Shown here: positions 17,324-30,300 of the stretch, in pieces
Position numbering within the stretch: the first letter of the stretch is position 1
How the letters are laid out: every line of letters begins with the position of its first letter
Origin: a virus
Direction: 5' to 3' (one strand)
Virus record (IMG/VR): IMGVR_UViG_3300020430_000015
Coordinates: 1-62,054 of that record
DNA length: 62,054 nt
The notes under the pieces: model-generated
Told to the model about the DNA's origin: nothing
Seen by the model: only the letters and a program-made list of their open reading frames with translations
Database searches by the model: none
Translations under genes and position numbers: made by a program

Positions 17324-17764
17324 ATGGCAGAGAAAAAATTATATAAAGAGACAGTGGTAGCAGGCAAAGAGTTTAAAACACAGCCACCTAGTCAGAAAAT
17401 GTACAGAGGTATAAGCACCGTAAACGAAGCAAACTCTTCATTTGCTTTATATGATATAGGACTTATCAAGCAAGATCTTTTAAATCATTTCCATATAAGA
17501 CAGGGAGAAAAACTAGAGAATCCTGAATTTGGTACAATTATTTGGGATATACTATTTGATCCACTTACAGATGAAGTAGAGGTAGCCTTAAAAAACAATG
17601 TTCAGCAGATTATTGATAGTGATCCTAGAATAAGAGCAACTGCTATTGTTGTTACACCATTTGAATCGGGCATACAAATTGAAATAGAGTTAGAATACTT
17701 GAAATACAATATTTCTGAACGACTTAAATTAACTTTTGACCAAAACAACGGATTACTAAATTAA
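17324..17764 (+). CDS. 25: Baseplate wedge protein gp25
   Basis: A 146-aa protein of the gp25/IraD-like family, which nucleates sheath assembly at the baseplate. Family features seen: FALYDIGLIKQDLLNHFHIRQGEKLENPEFGT, IIWDILFDPLTDEV and IRATAIVVTPFESGIQIEIEL. The sequence LENPEFGTIIWD corresponds to the family's core EPR-type motif region. T4 gp25 is 132 aa. It is followed by the late promoter of gp6. Confidence 0.92.
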   Translation: MAEKKLYKETVVAGKEFKTQPPSQKMYRGISTVNEANSSFALYDIGLIKQDLLNHFHIRQGEKLENPEFGTIIWDILFDPLTDEVEVALKNNVQQIIDSDPRIRATAIVVTPFESGIQIEIELEYLKYNISERLKLTFDQNNGLLN

Positions 17765-17783
17765 ATGCGTAGTTTATGTCATA

Positions 17784-17793
17784 CAATAAATAC
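17784..17793 (+). promoter_or_regulatory. Late promoter CAATAAATAC for gp6
   Basis: CAATAAATAC lies in the 49-base gap between gp25 and gp6, 20 bases before the gp6 ATG; an AAAGGAA ribosome site follows it. The ten bases are identical to those at 36041 and on the minus strand at 5145. Confidence 0.6.
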
Positions 17794-17813
17794 TGATATT
17801 ACAAAAGGAAATC

Positions 17814-20800
17814 ATGGCATCTACAGATAGACAAAATAGATTATTGTTAGCAGAAGATTGGACTAGAATATACCAATCTTATAAAAATGCAGAATTTAAA
17901 AGTTACGACTTTGATACTATCCGTAGAACGATGATTCAATATATCAGGTCCAATTATCCTGAAGATTTCAATGATTATATTGAATCATCTGAGTATCTTG
18001 CACTAATTGATTTAATTGCTTTTTTAGGACAAAATATTTCATTTAGAACGGATTTGAATGCAAGAGAGAATTTTATAGATTTAGCCAGCCGACGTGAAAG
18101 TGTATTACGTTTAGCAAGATTAATTAGTTACAATGTTACAAGAAACCAAGCAGGTAATGGTTTACTGAAAATCACAAGTATCGCGACAACAGAAAATATA
18201 ATTGATAGTAATAATTTAAATCTTGCAAATCAAACTGTTTCTTGGAATGATTCAGGAAATTCAAATTGGTATGAGCAATTTATCAAAGTTTTAAATGCAG
18301 GATTAGGAGAAAATGAAAAGTTCGGCAAACCAATCAAATCAGCAAAAATAGATTCAATTCCAACTGCTCAATATAGATTTAATACAGCAACTTTAGATAC
18401 GCCTGTTTACACTTTTTCAAAAAGTATAGGCGGACAAAGTTTAGATTTTGAAATAGTATCAACAACATTTGATAATGAAAGTTTACAAGAACAAGCACCT
18501 AAAATAAGTGAACCATTAAGTTTTGTTCATAGAGATGATGGAAAAGGAAATTCCAGTCCTAACACAGGATTTTTCTGTCACTTTAGACAAGGTGTATTAG
18601 ACCAGGGAGACTTTACAATTACAAATCCTTCAAATAATGAAGCAGTTTCGATTGATGCAAGAAATATCAATAACACAGATGTTTGGCTATATTCCTTAAA
18701 TGAAGCCGGCACTGAAGATAAATTATGGACAAAAGTTGACAGTGTAGTTGGAAACAATGTAATATTTAATTCAACAGTCAAAGCAATTAAAGACATTTAC
18801 ACAGTTTTAAGTAGAGCAGAAGATAGAATACAATTAAAATTTGCTGATGGAGTGTTTGGAAATTTACCACAAGGCAATTTTAGAGTATATTATAGAACAA
18901 GTGCAAATCAAAATTTAAGAATGGTGCCTGATGATATGCAGAATATCGCTGTAGATATAGATTATATTTCGCAAAATAATCAATCTGAGACAATAACTTT
19001 AACATTAGGTTTACAATATACAGTTGATAATGCTACAACATCAGAATCCACAGAGAATATAAAAACTAATGCTCCGGCAACTTACTACACGCAAGGTAGA
19101 ATGGTGACTGCTGAAGATTACAATGTTGCTCCTTTAGGAACTAATCAGGAAATTATAAAAGTAAAAGCAATAAACAGAACAGCAAGTGGCATATCAAGAT
19201 ATTTTGATTTAATAGACGCAACTGGAAAATACAGTAACACAAATTTATTTGGCAATGATGGTGTAATTTATAAAGAAGAAAATGAAACTGTTGATAATTT
19301 TGATTTTACAACACAAACAGATATTGAAGCAGTCATTATAAACAAAATTGAACCTATGTTGGCTAACAAAAACGTAAGAAATTACTACATAGAAAAATTT
19401 CCAAAAATATTATTAACAGATTTAAATGCAACATGGGTGCAAACAAGTAAAGACACAAATTCATCTACAGGAAAATTTAATGATTCTGTGTCAGCAGTTG
19501 ATTATCAAGTAGGTGGATTTACAGCAAGTCAATTGAAATACATTGAACCTGGAGCAATGATTAAATTTGAAGCACCTGAAGGATTTCATTTCATGGCAAA
19601 TGACGAGCATGGTTTAATGCCAGGATTGCCTAATCATCCAAATGCGATTACGCACAAATGGACTGCTGTTGTCAGTGTTTTCAACGATGGCGCGACAGAT
19701 CCAGGTACAGGTGAAGGTCCTATTCAATTTAACGACATTATTCCAACGGGTGCTATTGCAACACAAATATTACCTAAATTTTCAAAACAATTATCAAATG
19801 ATGTAAAGACTTTAATTATTGATCAAACTTTTGCATACAATAATTTTGGATTAAGATACGATGTAGCAACTAGATCATGGCAAGTAATAGACGAAAATAA
19901 TTTAAATGTTTTTGGTTCTTTCAGCACAGGAAAAACTGGCGATGTAACAAATCAACAACTAGATTCAAGTTGGATTTTGCGTTTTACTAATAATGGTGCA
20001 ACTTACACAATGACAACAAGATCATTGCGTTATGTATTTGAAAGTAAAAGAGAAGTAAGATTTTTCTATGACAGTGTAGATAGAAATTTTAACATTGTAA
20101 CAGGAAAAACCTTGCAAGACAGAATATCTGTTTTATCTTTTAACACAAAACCAGATTCAAACGATTCATTCAATATTGATACTGACTTCAGTGTTGCAAC
20201 AGAATTTAGAACAGCACAAGGTTATATTGATAGTTCAAAACTTGAATTAACACATTTTGATTCCGATCAAGACGGAATCGTCGATAATCCAGATGCTTTT
20301 AACGATGTAGTGGCTCCAACGGTAAATGTAACATCTAAATATGTTTTCCAAAAATTAATTGATGGTCAAAACGGCACTCAAAGATATGCGTATGTTGATG
20401 CTTCAGAAGAAATGATTTATGTAAGACAAAGTTCTGTTGGTGCAATAGGCGATTATGTTGACGGTTCAATAGTCTATATTGTAGATACAGATTCTTTCAA
20501 AAAGATTAACACTACAACAAATACAACATCAGAAGAAACAAATTATATTGCTCATCTAGGAAGAGACAAAGTAAAATTTCAATACGTACACACAGTGGAT
20601 GGTAATACTAGATTAGATCCTAGTGTAACAAATATTATAGATATGTACGTGTTGACTAGAACTTATGATATCGATTTCAGACAATGGTTAGCAGGGGTAA
20701 CAGCCACTCCGCCACTGTTGCCAAGCAGTGATTCATTATACAATAATTTTAATGCTTCATTGGCAACAATGAAGTCTATTAGTGATACCTTAATATATCA

Positions 20801-21356
20801 CCCTGTAAAATACAAAGTGTTATTTGGCGAAAACGCAAGTGCTGATCTACAAGCCACTTTTAAAATAGTTAAAAACAGTGAAGAAGTTACCAACGATGCT
20901 GATATAAAAAGTAGAGTAATTTCTGCAATAAACGAATTTTTTGCTTTAGAAAATTGGAATTTCGGTGATACTTTTTTCTTTACAGAACTATCTGCTTTTG
21001 TCATGTTTGAATTGGCACCAGATATTTCGAACTTTATAATTGTTCCTAAAGCAGGTAATCAAAGTTTTGGAAGTTTGTTTGAAATAAGTTCAGAAAGCAA
21101 TGAAATCTTTATAAGTGGAGCAAAAGTTTCAGACATAGAAATAATAGATGCTGTAACAGCCGCACAAATTAAAGCCACAGGCATAGTGACAACAAGTTCT
21201 ACGTCTACGTCATCTTCATTAAGTGGAACACTTGCTTCTAGTTCGAGTGCATCAGGATCTACAAGTTCAGGTTCTAGTTCAGGTTCCGGCTCAGGATCTA
21301 GTTCAGGTTCCGGTTATAGTTCGGGAGGCTCTAGTGGAGGAGGCAGTGGGTATTAA
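17814..21356 (+). CDS. 6: Baseplate wedge protein gp6
   Basis: An 1,180-aa protein of the gp6/baseplate-J class, the main ring-forming wedge component. The N-terminus is typical: LLLAEDWTRIYQSYKNAEF, DFDTIRRTMIQYIRSNYPEDFNDYIESSEYLALIDLIAFLGQNISFRTDLNARENFIDLA. T4 gp6 is 660 aa; the middle here is larger. The last ~45 residues are almost only Ser and Gly, an uncommon tail. The stop overlaps the start of the giant gene (TAATG). Confidence 0.9.
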   Translation: MASTDRQNRLLLAEDWTRIYQSYKNAEFKSYDFDTIRRTMIQYIRSNYPEDFNDYIESSEYLALIDLIAFLGQNISFRTDLNARENFIDLASRRESVLRLARLISYNVTRNQAGNGLLKITSIATTENIIDSNNLNLANQTVSWNDSGNSNWYEQFIKVLNAGLGENEKFGKPIKSAKIDSIPTAQYRFNTATLDTPVYTFSKSIGGQSLDFEIVSTTFDNESLQEQAPKISEPLSFVHRDDGKGNSSPNTGFFCHFRQGVLDQGDFTITNPSNNEAVSIDARNINNTDVWLYSLNEAGTEDKLWTKVDSVVGNNVIFNSTVKAIKDIYTVLSRAEDRIQLKFADGVFGNLPQGNFRVYYRTSANQNLRMVPDDMQNIAVDIDYISQNNQSETITLTLGLQYTVDNATTSESTENIKTNAPATYYTQGRMVTAEDYNVAPLGTNQEIIKVKAINRTASGISRYFDLIDATGKYSNTNLFGNDGVIYKEENETVDNFDFTTQTDIEAVIINKIEPMLANKNVRNYYIEKFPKILLTDLNATWVQTSKDTNSSTGKFNDSVSAVDYQVGGFTASQLKYIEPGAMIKFEAPEGFHFMANDEHGLMPGLPNHPNAITHKWTAVVSVFNDGATDPGTGEGPIQFNDIIPTGAIATQILPKFSKQLSNDVKTLIIDQTFAYNNFGLRYDVATRSWQVIDENNLNVFGSFSTGKTGDVTNQQLDSSWILRFTNNGATYTMTTRSLRYVFESKREVRFFYDSVDRNFNIVTGKTLQDRISVLSFNTKPDSNDSFNIDTDFSVATEFRTAQGYIDSSKLELTHFDSDQDGIVDNPDAFNDVVAPTVNVTSKYVFQKLIDGQNGTQRYAYVDASEEMIYVRQSSVGAIGDYVDGSIVYIVDTDSFKKINTTTNTTSEETNYIAHLGRDKVKFQYVHTVDGNTRLDPSVTNIIDMYVLTRTYDIDFRQWLAGVTATPPLLPSSDSLYNNFNASLATMKSISDTLIYHPVKYKVLFGENASADLQATFKIVKNSEEVTNDADIKSRVISAINEFFALENWNFGDTFFFTELSAFVMFELAPDISNFIIVPKAGNQSFGSLFEISSESNEIFISGAKVSDIEIIDAVTAAQIKATGIVTTSSTSTSSSLSGTLASSSSASGSTSSGSSSGSGSGSSSGSGYSSGGSSGGGSGY
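21197..21353 (+). repeat. Ser/Gly-coding low-complexity repeat at the gp6 C-terminus
   Basis: The DNA is built of near-repeats such as GGTTCTAGTTCAGGTTCCGG, encoding Ser and Gly blocks with a few Thr and Tyr. It ends at the gp6 stop. Repeats of this type change length easily by slippage, so length may differ between relatives. Confidence 0.75.
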
Positions 21357-24300
21357 TGGCATACGAAAACAAGAAAGAATTTCCAGTACCAGTAGGGTCT
21401 GAATCTAACAGAAGAAAATCTGCGGAGTTTCTTCCTAAATATTTTAGAACTTCAGCCAATCAGAAATTTTTAAACAGCACACTAGATCAGATGATATCCA
21501 GTGGTACACTGGAAAAAATTTCAGCATTTTATGGTAGAAAAAATACACAATCCTACAAAGCAGATGATTATTATGTAGAGGACATAAATGCTGATAGACA
21601 AAATTATCAATTTGAACCCGCAATTACCCAAACAGATGAATTAGGTAATGTAAACTTTTACAAAGATTATATTGATTATATCAATCAGGTAAAAAATTTA
21701 AATGGTTATGCAGATGATCATTCTAATTTAAATGCACAAGAATATTACACATGGTCACCAAAAATTAATTGGGACAAATTTATAAATTATAGAGAATATT
21801 TTTGGTTGCCGTATGGAGCCTCAACAGTTTCAGTAGCAGGTCAACAAAGATCAGTTGTTAGCACATATACAGTAACAAAAAGTGACCAAGGTGACAATTA
21901 TGCGTATCTCTTTACGCCAGATGGTAAAACTGTAAATCCAACATTAAAATTATACAAAGGTCAAACATACAAGTTTGATATATCAGCACAAGGACTTCCG
22001 TTTACAATTAAAACTGCAAGAAGTTCAAGTGATGATTTTATTTACAATGTAGGTGTAAGTCAACAAAAAGTTGAAAAAGGTATTGTAGAATTCACAGTTT
22101 CCGACACAGCACCAGACAAATTGTATTATGGAGCAAACAATGATATAAATGCCTGGGGACTTATAAAAATTTACACAATAGATGAAAATAGTGAATTAGA
22201 TGTTGCAAAAGAAATAATAGGTAAGAAATCATACACACTATCAGACGGCACAGAATTATCTAATGGCATGAAAATTAACTTCAAAGGCACGATTACTCCA
22301 ACAGAATACGCAGAAGGAGAATATTATGTTGAAGGAGTTGGTGATGCAATACAATTAATAAACGTACAAAATTTAGAAGTTGTGAGTTCATACACAGAAA
22401 ATACTCCAGTGCCTTTTGATACAACACAATTTGATACTGTCGGCTTTGGAACAGCGACATCATATGCATTAAACAAAGATTATGTTGTAATTAACAAAGC
22501 ATCGCCAGACAGAAATCCTTGGAGTAGACACAACAGATGGATTCACAAATCAGTAATTGAAGCCAGTGCAAAAGCAAATGGTCAGATTGCTAATGTTGAT
22601 CAATCATTAAGAGCAAGAAGACCTATAATAGAATTTGAAGCAGGGTTAAAGTTATTCAATTTTGGAACATCAAGCAAAGGAAATATAAATTTAATTGATA
22701 CTGTAACCACAGATGCAATGTCAGATGTTGAAGGGGCAGTTGGATATCACATTGATGGCGTAGAACTTACAAATGGTATGAAAGTGATGTTCACAGCAGA
22801 CACAGATCCACTTGTAAAAAATAAAATTTATGAAGTTAAATTTTTAGATTTTACTGAAAATAATATTACAACAAGACAAATTAGTTTAGTTGAAGTGACA
22901 GATGCAGACAGTTTAGAAAATGAAACGGTTTTAGTCACCCAAGGTACAAAAAACCAAGGCAAAATTTACTGGTACAACGGAACAAGTTGGCAACTTACTC
23001 AAGAAAAAACTAAAGTAAACCAAGCGCCAATGTTTGAACTTTTTGATGACAAAGGGATTAGTTACACAGATGCAACAAATTACAGCAACTCAAGTTTCCG
23101 AGGTAACAAAGTTTTTAGTTTCAAAGAAGGTCAAGGTGCTAACGACCCGGAACTAGGTTTTCCAATAAATTATCTTAATGTAAACAATATTGGTGATATT
23201 ACATTTGATTTTAATTTGGTCAATGACAGTTTTGTGTACGGTGACGACACACAAACAACAGTGAATACTGACACAGCATTTTTAAAAAAGTTTACTGATA
23301 GAACAACAAACAGTCTACAAAACGGTTGGGAAAAAGCAGATACTGAAAGTTATCAAAGAGTAGAAAGATTATACAATGTAACTGCAACACAAACAAACGA
23401 CTTTGCTGTTGATGTGTATGATAAAAGCGGAGATTTAAATGATTTAACTGTAAAAGTTTTTGTTAATAATCAAATTAAAAAAGAATTAACTGATTACACA
23501 ATTAATAGAATAAATTCTGTTGCTTTCATTAATTTTAATCAATCATTAACAGATGGTGATGTTGTTGTACTTAAAACATCTAGTGCGACAATAAAAAATA
23601 AAAACGGACATTATGAATTTCCTAACAATTTAGAAAGTAATACACTTAACAATAACATAAGTTCTTTTACTCTTGGACAAGTAACCGACCATGTAAAAAC
23701 AATTACAAATGAACTTTCAGGAATTGTAGGCGTTACTCCAGGTGCAAGTAATTTAAGAGATTTTCCAAATGCAACAAAATTTGGTAGGAAATTTTTACAA
23801 CATTCAGGACCACTCAGTCTTGCAATGTACACCTTACTAAGAAAAGATATTCATATAGTAAATTCTATTTCTTTCAGTCAAGAAGCATACTTAAGATTCA
23901 AGAGAGCATTTATAGAAAAAGCAACAAACTTAGGTTTCGATGGCAATGTAGATGTTGCAGTAGATAAAGTTTTAGAAGAAATTAATAAAAATTACACAGA
24001 GTCATCTGCATTTTTCCAAACAGATATGTTAGGTATTGGAGCATTTAAATCAACAACACATAAAGTTTTAGATACAAATAGTCAATTCTATGCAATATCA
24101 ACAAACTTTGATTTAAACAGTTTATCAATTAAAGCAATAAACGTGTATCACAATGGTGAACAACTAATACATGAACAAGATTATGTTTTCACAAATGGAT
24201 TTGTTAATGTTACTAAAACACTAACACTTGATGATGAAATTGTAATTAGAGAATTTGAAACATCAAATGGATCCTACATTCCAGCAACTCCAACTAAATT

Positions 24301-27300
24301 AGGTTTATATCCAAAATATATTCCACAAAAATATAGCGATACTACCTTAGTAAATCCTACAGATGTGTTACAAGGACACGACGGCAGTATTATAAAAGCA
24401 TATGGTGATTACAGAGATGATCTAATTTTAGAATTAGAAAAAAGAATATACAACAACATTAAGACAACCTACAATAGTGATTTGTTAGACTACAATGCTT
24501 TTATTCCGAAAGCAAATAGAACAAACTTGTTTAGTCATGATTCAATAAACACTGTATTGTTACAAAATTACAACGAATGGGCAACATTTATTGGAAATGA
24601 AGATTATACAGCAAACACATATCAGCAAGATTCTAATAGTTTAACTTGGAATTATTCTAATGCTATTTCACCAACAGGTGAAAAATTATTAGGACACTGG
24701 AGAGGTATATACAAAAATTTATTAGGTACTGATAGACCAAATATTACTCCATGGGAAATTATAGGCTTTACAGAAAAACCAAAATGGTGGGAAACTACTT
24801 ATGGTCCTGCTCCGTACACAAAAGAAAATCTAGTCTTATGGAAAGACATGGAGGCAGGAATAGTAAGGGAACCAAATAAAAAAATTGTTATACTAGACAA
24901 ATATAAAATATCTAACTTAACTTCTTATATTCCTGTAACAAGCACAGGAACAATCCGAAGTCCATTTGATAGTGGGTATGCTAGAGAAGTAGTTTTAAAC
25001 GCAACTAAATCAAAGTATTCATTTGGCGATCACAGTCCTGTTGAAAATGCATGGAGAAGAAGTTCTGATTATCCTTTTGCAATATTAAAAGCATTTTTAT
25101 TACACCAACCAGCAAAAGTAATTGGTATAGGTTGGGATACAAGTAGAGTTAAACGAAATGATGCAGGTCAAATTGTTTATTCAACTGGTTTAAGATTACA
25201 ACCTTCGGCGTTAGTATTTCCAAGTTCTATTTCAGAAAAAACAAAAATTTTAACTGCTGGACTGGTAAACTACATATATGATTTTGTTGAAGTTAATCTA
25301 ATCAATAGTTATGCAGATTATAAAGCAAAAATAAAAAACATTCAAGCACAAATAGGATTTAAAATAAGAGGCTTTAGTAATAAGGATAAATTTAAATTAG
25401 TTTTAGACAGTAAGTCTCCTACAAACACCGCAAATATTTTTGTACCTGAAGAAAATTATAAATTAATTTATAATACAAGTTCGGCTGTTGAACTCATAAC
25501 TTACAGTGCTTTAATTATTGAAAAAACAACATCTGGTTATCTTATTAAAGGTTACGATAAGAATAATCCTGTTATAAATTATTTTGCTCCAATTCCAATT
25601 ACTGCCGACCCAACAATCAATGTTGGTGGAGTAAGTGCATCTTTTGTAAATTGGGCAACAAATAAAAGATACGATGTCGGACAATATGTTAAATTTTCAA
25701 ACGAATTTTACGCAGTAGAAACACAACACGTTTCAGAAAGCACTTTCGATTTGTCTAAATTTGTAAAACTTGTTGAATTACCTATCGAAGGTGGAACAGT
25801 TGCACAATTAAGAAAGAAATTCAGCACAGATATTTCAACAGTTCCATATGGCACAACCTATGAAACTATTCAAGAAATAGTTGATATTATTTTAGGGTAC
25901 GGGGAATATCTTAAATCTAAAGGATTTAAATTTAATGATTTCGAAAGAAATTTAGAAAAGGTTTCTAATTGGCAATTATCGGTACGTGAATTTATGTACT
26001 GGACCACACAAAATTGGGACGCTGGTAGTGTGATTAGTTTGAGTCCATCTGCAGAAAGACTAGTGTTAGAAACGCCAAACGCAACTACTGATAATGTTTT
26101 AGATAATTTTTATTCCTATGGCGTGTTAAAAGAAGACGGAAATAATTTAGACAAAAATTTTGTGCGTGTTACAAGGGATAGAAATGTATTTGAATTACTA
26201 TTAAAAGAAACAATTAATGGAATATATTTCTGTAAAATTCCTGTTGTGCAAAAAGAAAATGTTTGTATTATAGATAACACAACAACATTTAATGATTTAA
26301 TTTTTGATCCTGCAAGTGGTTACAAACAAGATAGAATAAAAGTATTAGGATACCTGACTGAGTGGGACGGAAGTGGGGTGTCTCCTGGCTTTATATTTGA
26401 TGAAGCGAAAATACAAGAATGGGCACCATTCACAAAATATGCTATGAGTGATGTAGTAAAACACAAACAATTTTTTTACACTGCAAATAAAAAATTAAAA
26501 GCATCAGAAAAATTTAATGAAGAAGATTGGCGCAGATTAGATAATCGACCACAACCTTCTTTGTATGCAAACTTTGATTATAAGGCAAATCAATTTGGTG
26601 ATTTTTATGATTTAGATACAGATAATTTTGACACTGATCAACAGCGAATGGCTCAACACTTAATTGGTTATCAACCAAGAGAGTACTTAAGAAATATTAT
26701 AAATGATGATGTTGCTCAATACAAATTTTATCAAGGATACATTAGAGAAAAAGGAACATCAAATGCGTTGAGTAAATTATTTGACGCTCTAGCAAGTGCA
26801 GACAAAGAAAGTGTTGATTTTTATGAAGAATGGGGTATACGTAAAGGACAATATGGTGCATCGGATACTTTTGATGAAATAGAATATGTGCTAGATGAGT
26901 CAAAATTAAGATTGAATCCACAACCAATTGAATTGACAGACTTGAACACAGGAGCAGAAACTGATTTAGTATATAGAATACAATCAGGTGAGGTTTATCT
27001 AAAACCAGACAATTACAATCATAATCCGTTTCCTATAAAATATGACAAAAATACATACATCAAAACTGCAGGTCCAGTAAATCCTATTGATATATCTGTT
27101 ACAGTTGGAAGTTATGATGATTTATTAACAAGCACCACTCTGACAAACCTAAAAGACGGCCAATATGTGTGGGTAGGAAACTACAATAATTCTTGGAATG
27201 TGTTTAGATATTCTAACACAAATCAAACAATTACAAGTGTTGTTGCAGGTTCAAATGGAATTACAGTCACGACTTTAAACAATGCTGAAATGACAGTGGG

Positions 27301-30300
27301 AGAAATTTTTGTAGTAAATGCAAATGGATCAGATTATGTGCTAAAATGTAAATCAGTATCTTTAAATTCAATTGTGTGTGAACCTAAAACAGGATTCCAA
27401 TCTATCACCACAGCAGTTGGATTTATTAGAAGACTTGTTACAAGTCGTGTGTCTGACATTGCAGAAATAAATCAACGAATTGTAGACCAAGGATTAAAGG
27501 ATAATGAAAAATTCTGGGTAGACCAAAGTAATGATGGTAAATGGAAAATTGTAAACAATAAATTTGTCTTCAAACAGCATGACACAGTAAGTTCAACGAC
27601 AGACTCAGGTGATGTAAGTTTTGGTCAAGTTTTATCAGCAAACAAAAATAACACAATACTATTAGTCGGACAACCAGATGAAAATGATGGACAGATCTAT
27701 GTATTCAGTAGAGGAACTGAAAGTGCTACACTAAGATTGATACAAATAATTCAATCTCCAACAGTTGATCCTATCTATCAACAAACGGATTTATTTGGTC
27801 CTAACAGTAAATTTGGTAAGGCAATGGAAATTTCACCAGAGGGTGATTATATATTAGTTGGTGCTCCAGATGCCAGCAATCTAAAAACAGAATACAAAGG
27901 ACAATTTGTTGATACACAGAATTATGCAACAGGAAATATTGTACAATACAAAAAACAACTATGGAGAGCAACAAATCAAATAATTGGTGCAGATCCATCA
28001 GTGGACTTTTCAACTTTTGATGCCGCTGGTTTCTACAATGAAGCAACTAATTCAGCAATCACAAACCTTTTAATAGGTGATGCTGTACACCCAGGCACAA
28101 CAACGAATCACCTTTTAGTTAGAGCAAGTGCTGATCAATACAACGGCACAAAAATTGGTGACAAATTGTATATGAAATATTTAGGATTCACATCTGATTA
28201 CAATCAAGACAGAAACAATTACATGAAGGATCCGAAAGCACCGTTCGGAGAGGATATTAATCAATCAACACTACTAGGTGAACTTTTCTCTTTCAATGCT
28301 GTTCCGATAGTAGAAAAAATTGATGAAATATTGAAAGTGGATTTGACTCTGACTGATCCTGTAGTCGGCAATGTGCTTACAACAGACACAGCACAAGGGA
28401 CAGTGGTATATGTAAACAAAGTTGGAACAAAAACTCTTATCTATTTGAAAGATGTGCAAGGTATATTTTCTAATTCAGACTCAATAAACTTTGGCAATTT
28501 AGAAATAGGTGCTTATGATAGAGTAATATCAGAAGATTACAACTACTTAGGTGGTTGGTGGAGAGTTGATTTTCCAACAGCAGTGTCTACAGACTTGGGT
28601 GCAGATACATCTAATCATCTAGTAATATACGATATCATAAGACAAAATATAACAAGAATTGAAAACCATTTTTTCAATTCAGTGGAATATCCATGGATGC
28701 CTATCTCACCAATGAGTCCAGTTTACGGTGCAGAATTTGGAATGGTATCTTATGCTCAGAGTTATTACATTGATCAAAGCACAAACAGTTGGCAGGCAAA
28801 CGGGTCGCCAGTTAGTGTATTGAGCAACAAATATTTTATTAGAACAGACGTGCAGACAAGTTATCATGCAATGGGCAAACAAGCAGGTGACCAAATAAAT
28901 GTTTGGTTTAACACTGTATCTAACAACAGATACACTTTCCCAGGATTGAATATTTCTAATGCTGACACAAATGGATTGAAAACAATTAGTGATGTTTGGG
29001 AAGGCTATGTTGATGTTGATTCTCAACCGGACAACAATGCAAACTTCTATGTTCCAACGGTTGGTGACATTGTAAGATGTGATACTACCTACACACAAAC
29101 AGGAGGCTTTGGCGGAGAAGGAACAGTGGCGGCAATACAATACACAGGATTGCAAAAATATAGATTATGGATTAAAGACTTATCAGGTAATGGTATGCCA
29201 TTTGTGCAAGGTTCCAATGCAGGCTTCAATGGCACAATTACAGTGGTAGGCACACCAAACAGATTGTTAGGTAACATTGAACAAACAGCATTCACTGACA
29301 GTAATTTGCCTGGAACCATTGGTAATTTATTAGTGTTTGAACACACAGCACCTATCAATTTCTCAGGCACAATTACAGAATACTTTGGTAGAGATATTGA
29401 ATATTGGACTTGGGATGAACTGACATTGGACGGCATCAATGTCTCTGCAAACACACCAAGCAGTGTCAACAGAGATTGGAAACAAGTTTACAATATTCCA
29501 ATAGGAGAAGGTGTACAGAGTGCGTTTACAAATCAAGGATGTTTCCTTGTGTACGAAAAAGAAACGAACGGACAGTTTTCATTTGCCGGAGGTTACAGCA
29601 TACCTGATTCTGCAACAGGATTAAGATTTGGATCAAGAATTAAAATTAGAACTGTGGGTAATGAAACAGTGGCTTATGTGGGAGCAGAAGGTGATAACAC
29701 AACAAATTTACCAGGCAAAATTTATTTTATAGAAAACAGTGCTACTAAAAATTGGTGGTTAGGTATTGATCCTCAATATAGAGGTTTGTTTGATGCCACA
29801 GTATCATATCAGACAGGTGAACTAGTGGTGTATAACAATCAATTATACAAAGCAACAACCAACATGGTCCCGCAACCTTTTTATGATTACAATTGGCAAT
29901 TACAAAATACTCATACAGATTTCCTAGGTTACATACCAAATGATTCAGGAATTGAATTAGAAAATGACAGCACTTTAGATCAAAATAACATGGTGCAGTT
30001 TGGAAATAGATTTGATATTGATACAAATGGTAATAATATTATTGCAAATGTATTGTACTCAAATGACAGTCAAAAAATAATTGTTTACAGATTGCATGAC
30101 AATCATTACTCATACAAACAAACAATTACTGCACCAGATGATTCAGGACCAACAATTAATTTTGGTGCCGATATCAGTATTAGTGGTGATGGTCAATTAA
30201 TTGCTATTGGGTCTCCTTTAAAAGACTTTACAGATATAGATATGGGTGCTGTTTATGTTTACAAGAAAGCAACAGATGATTCAGGCTTATATGCACTAAC

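Noticed and set aside
29089-29469. Minus-strand ORFs within the giant gene
   Set aside because: They are shadows in a long intact plus-strand gene and show no protein-like pattern or start signals.
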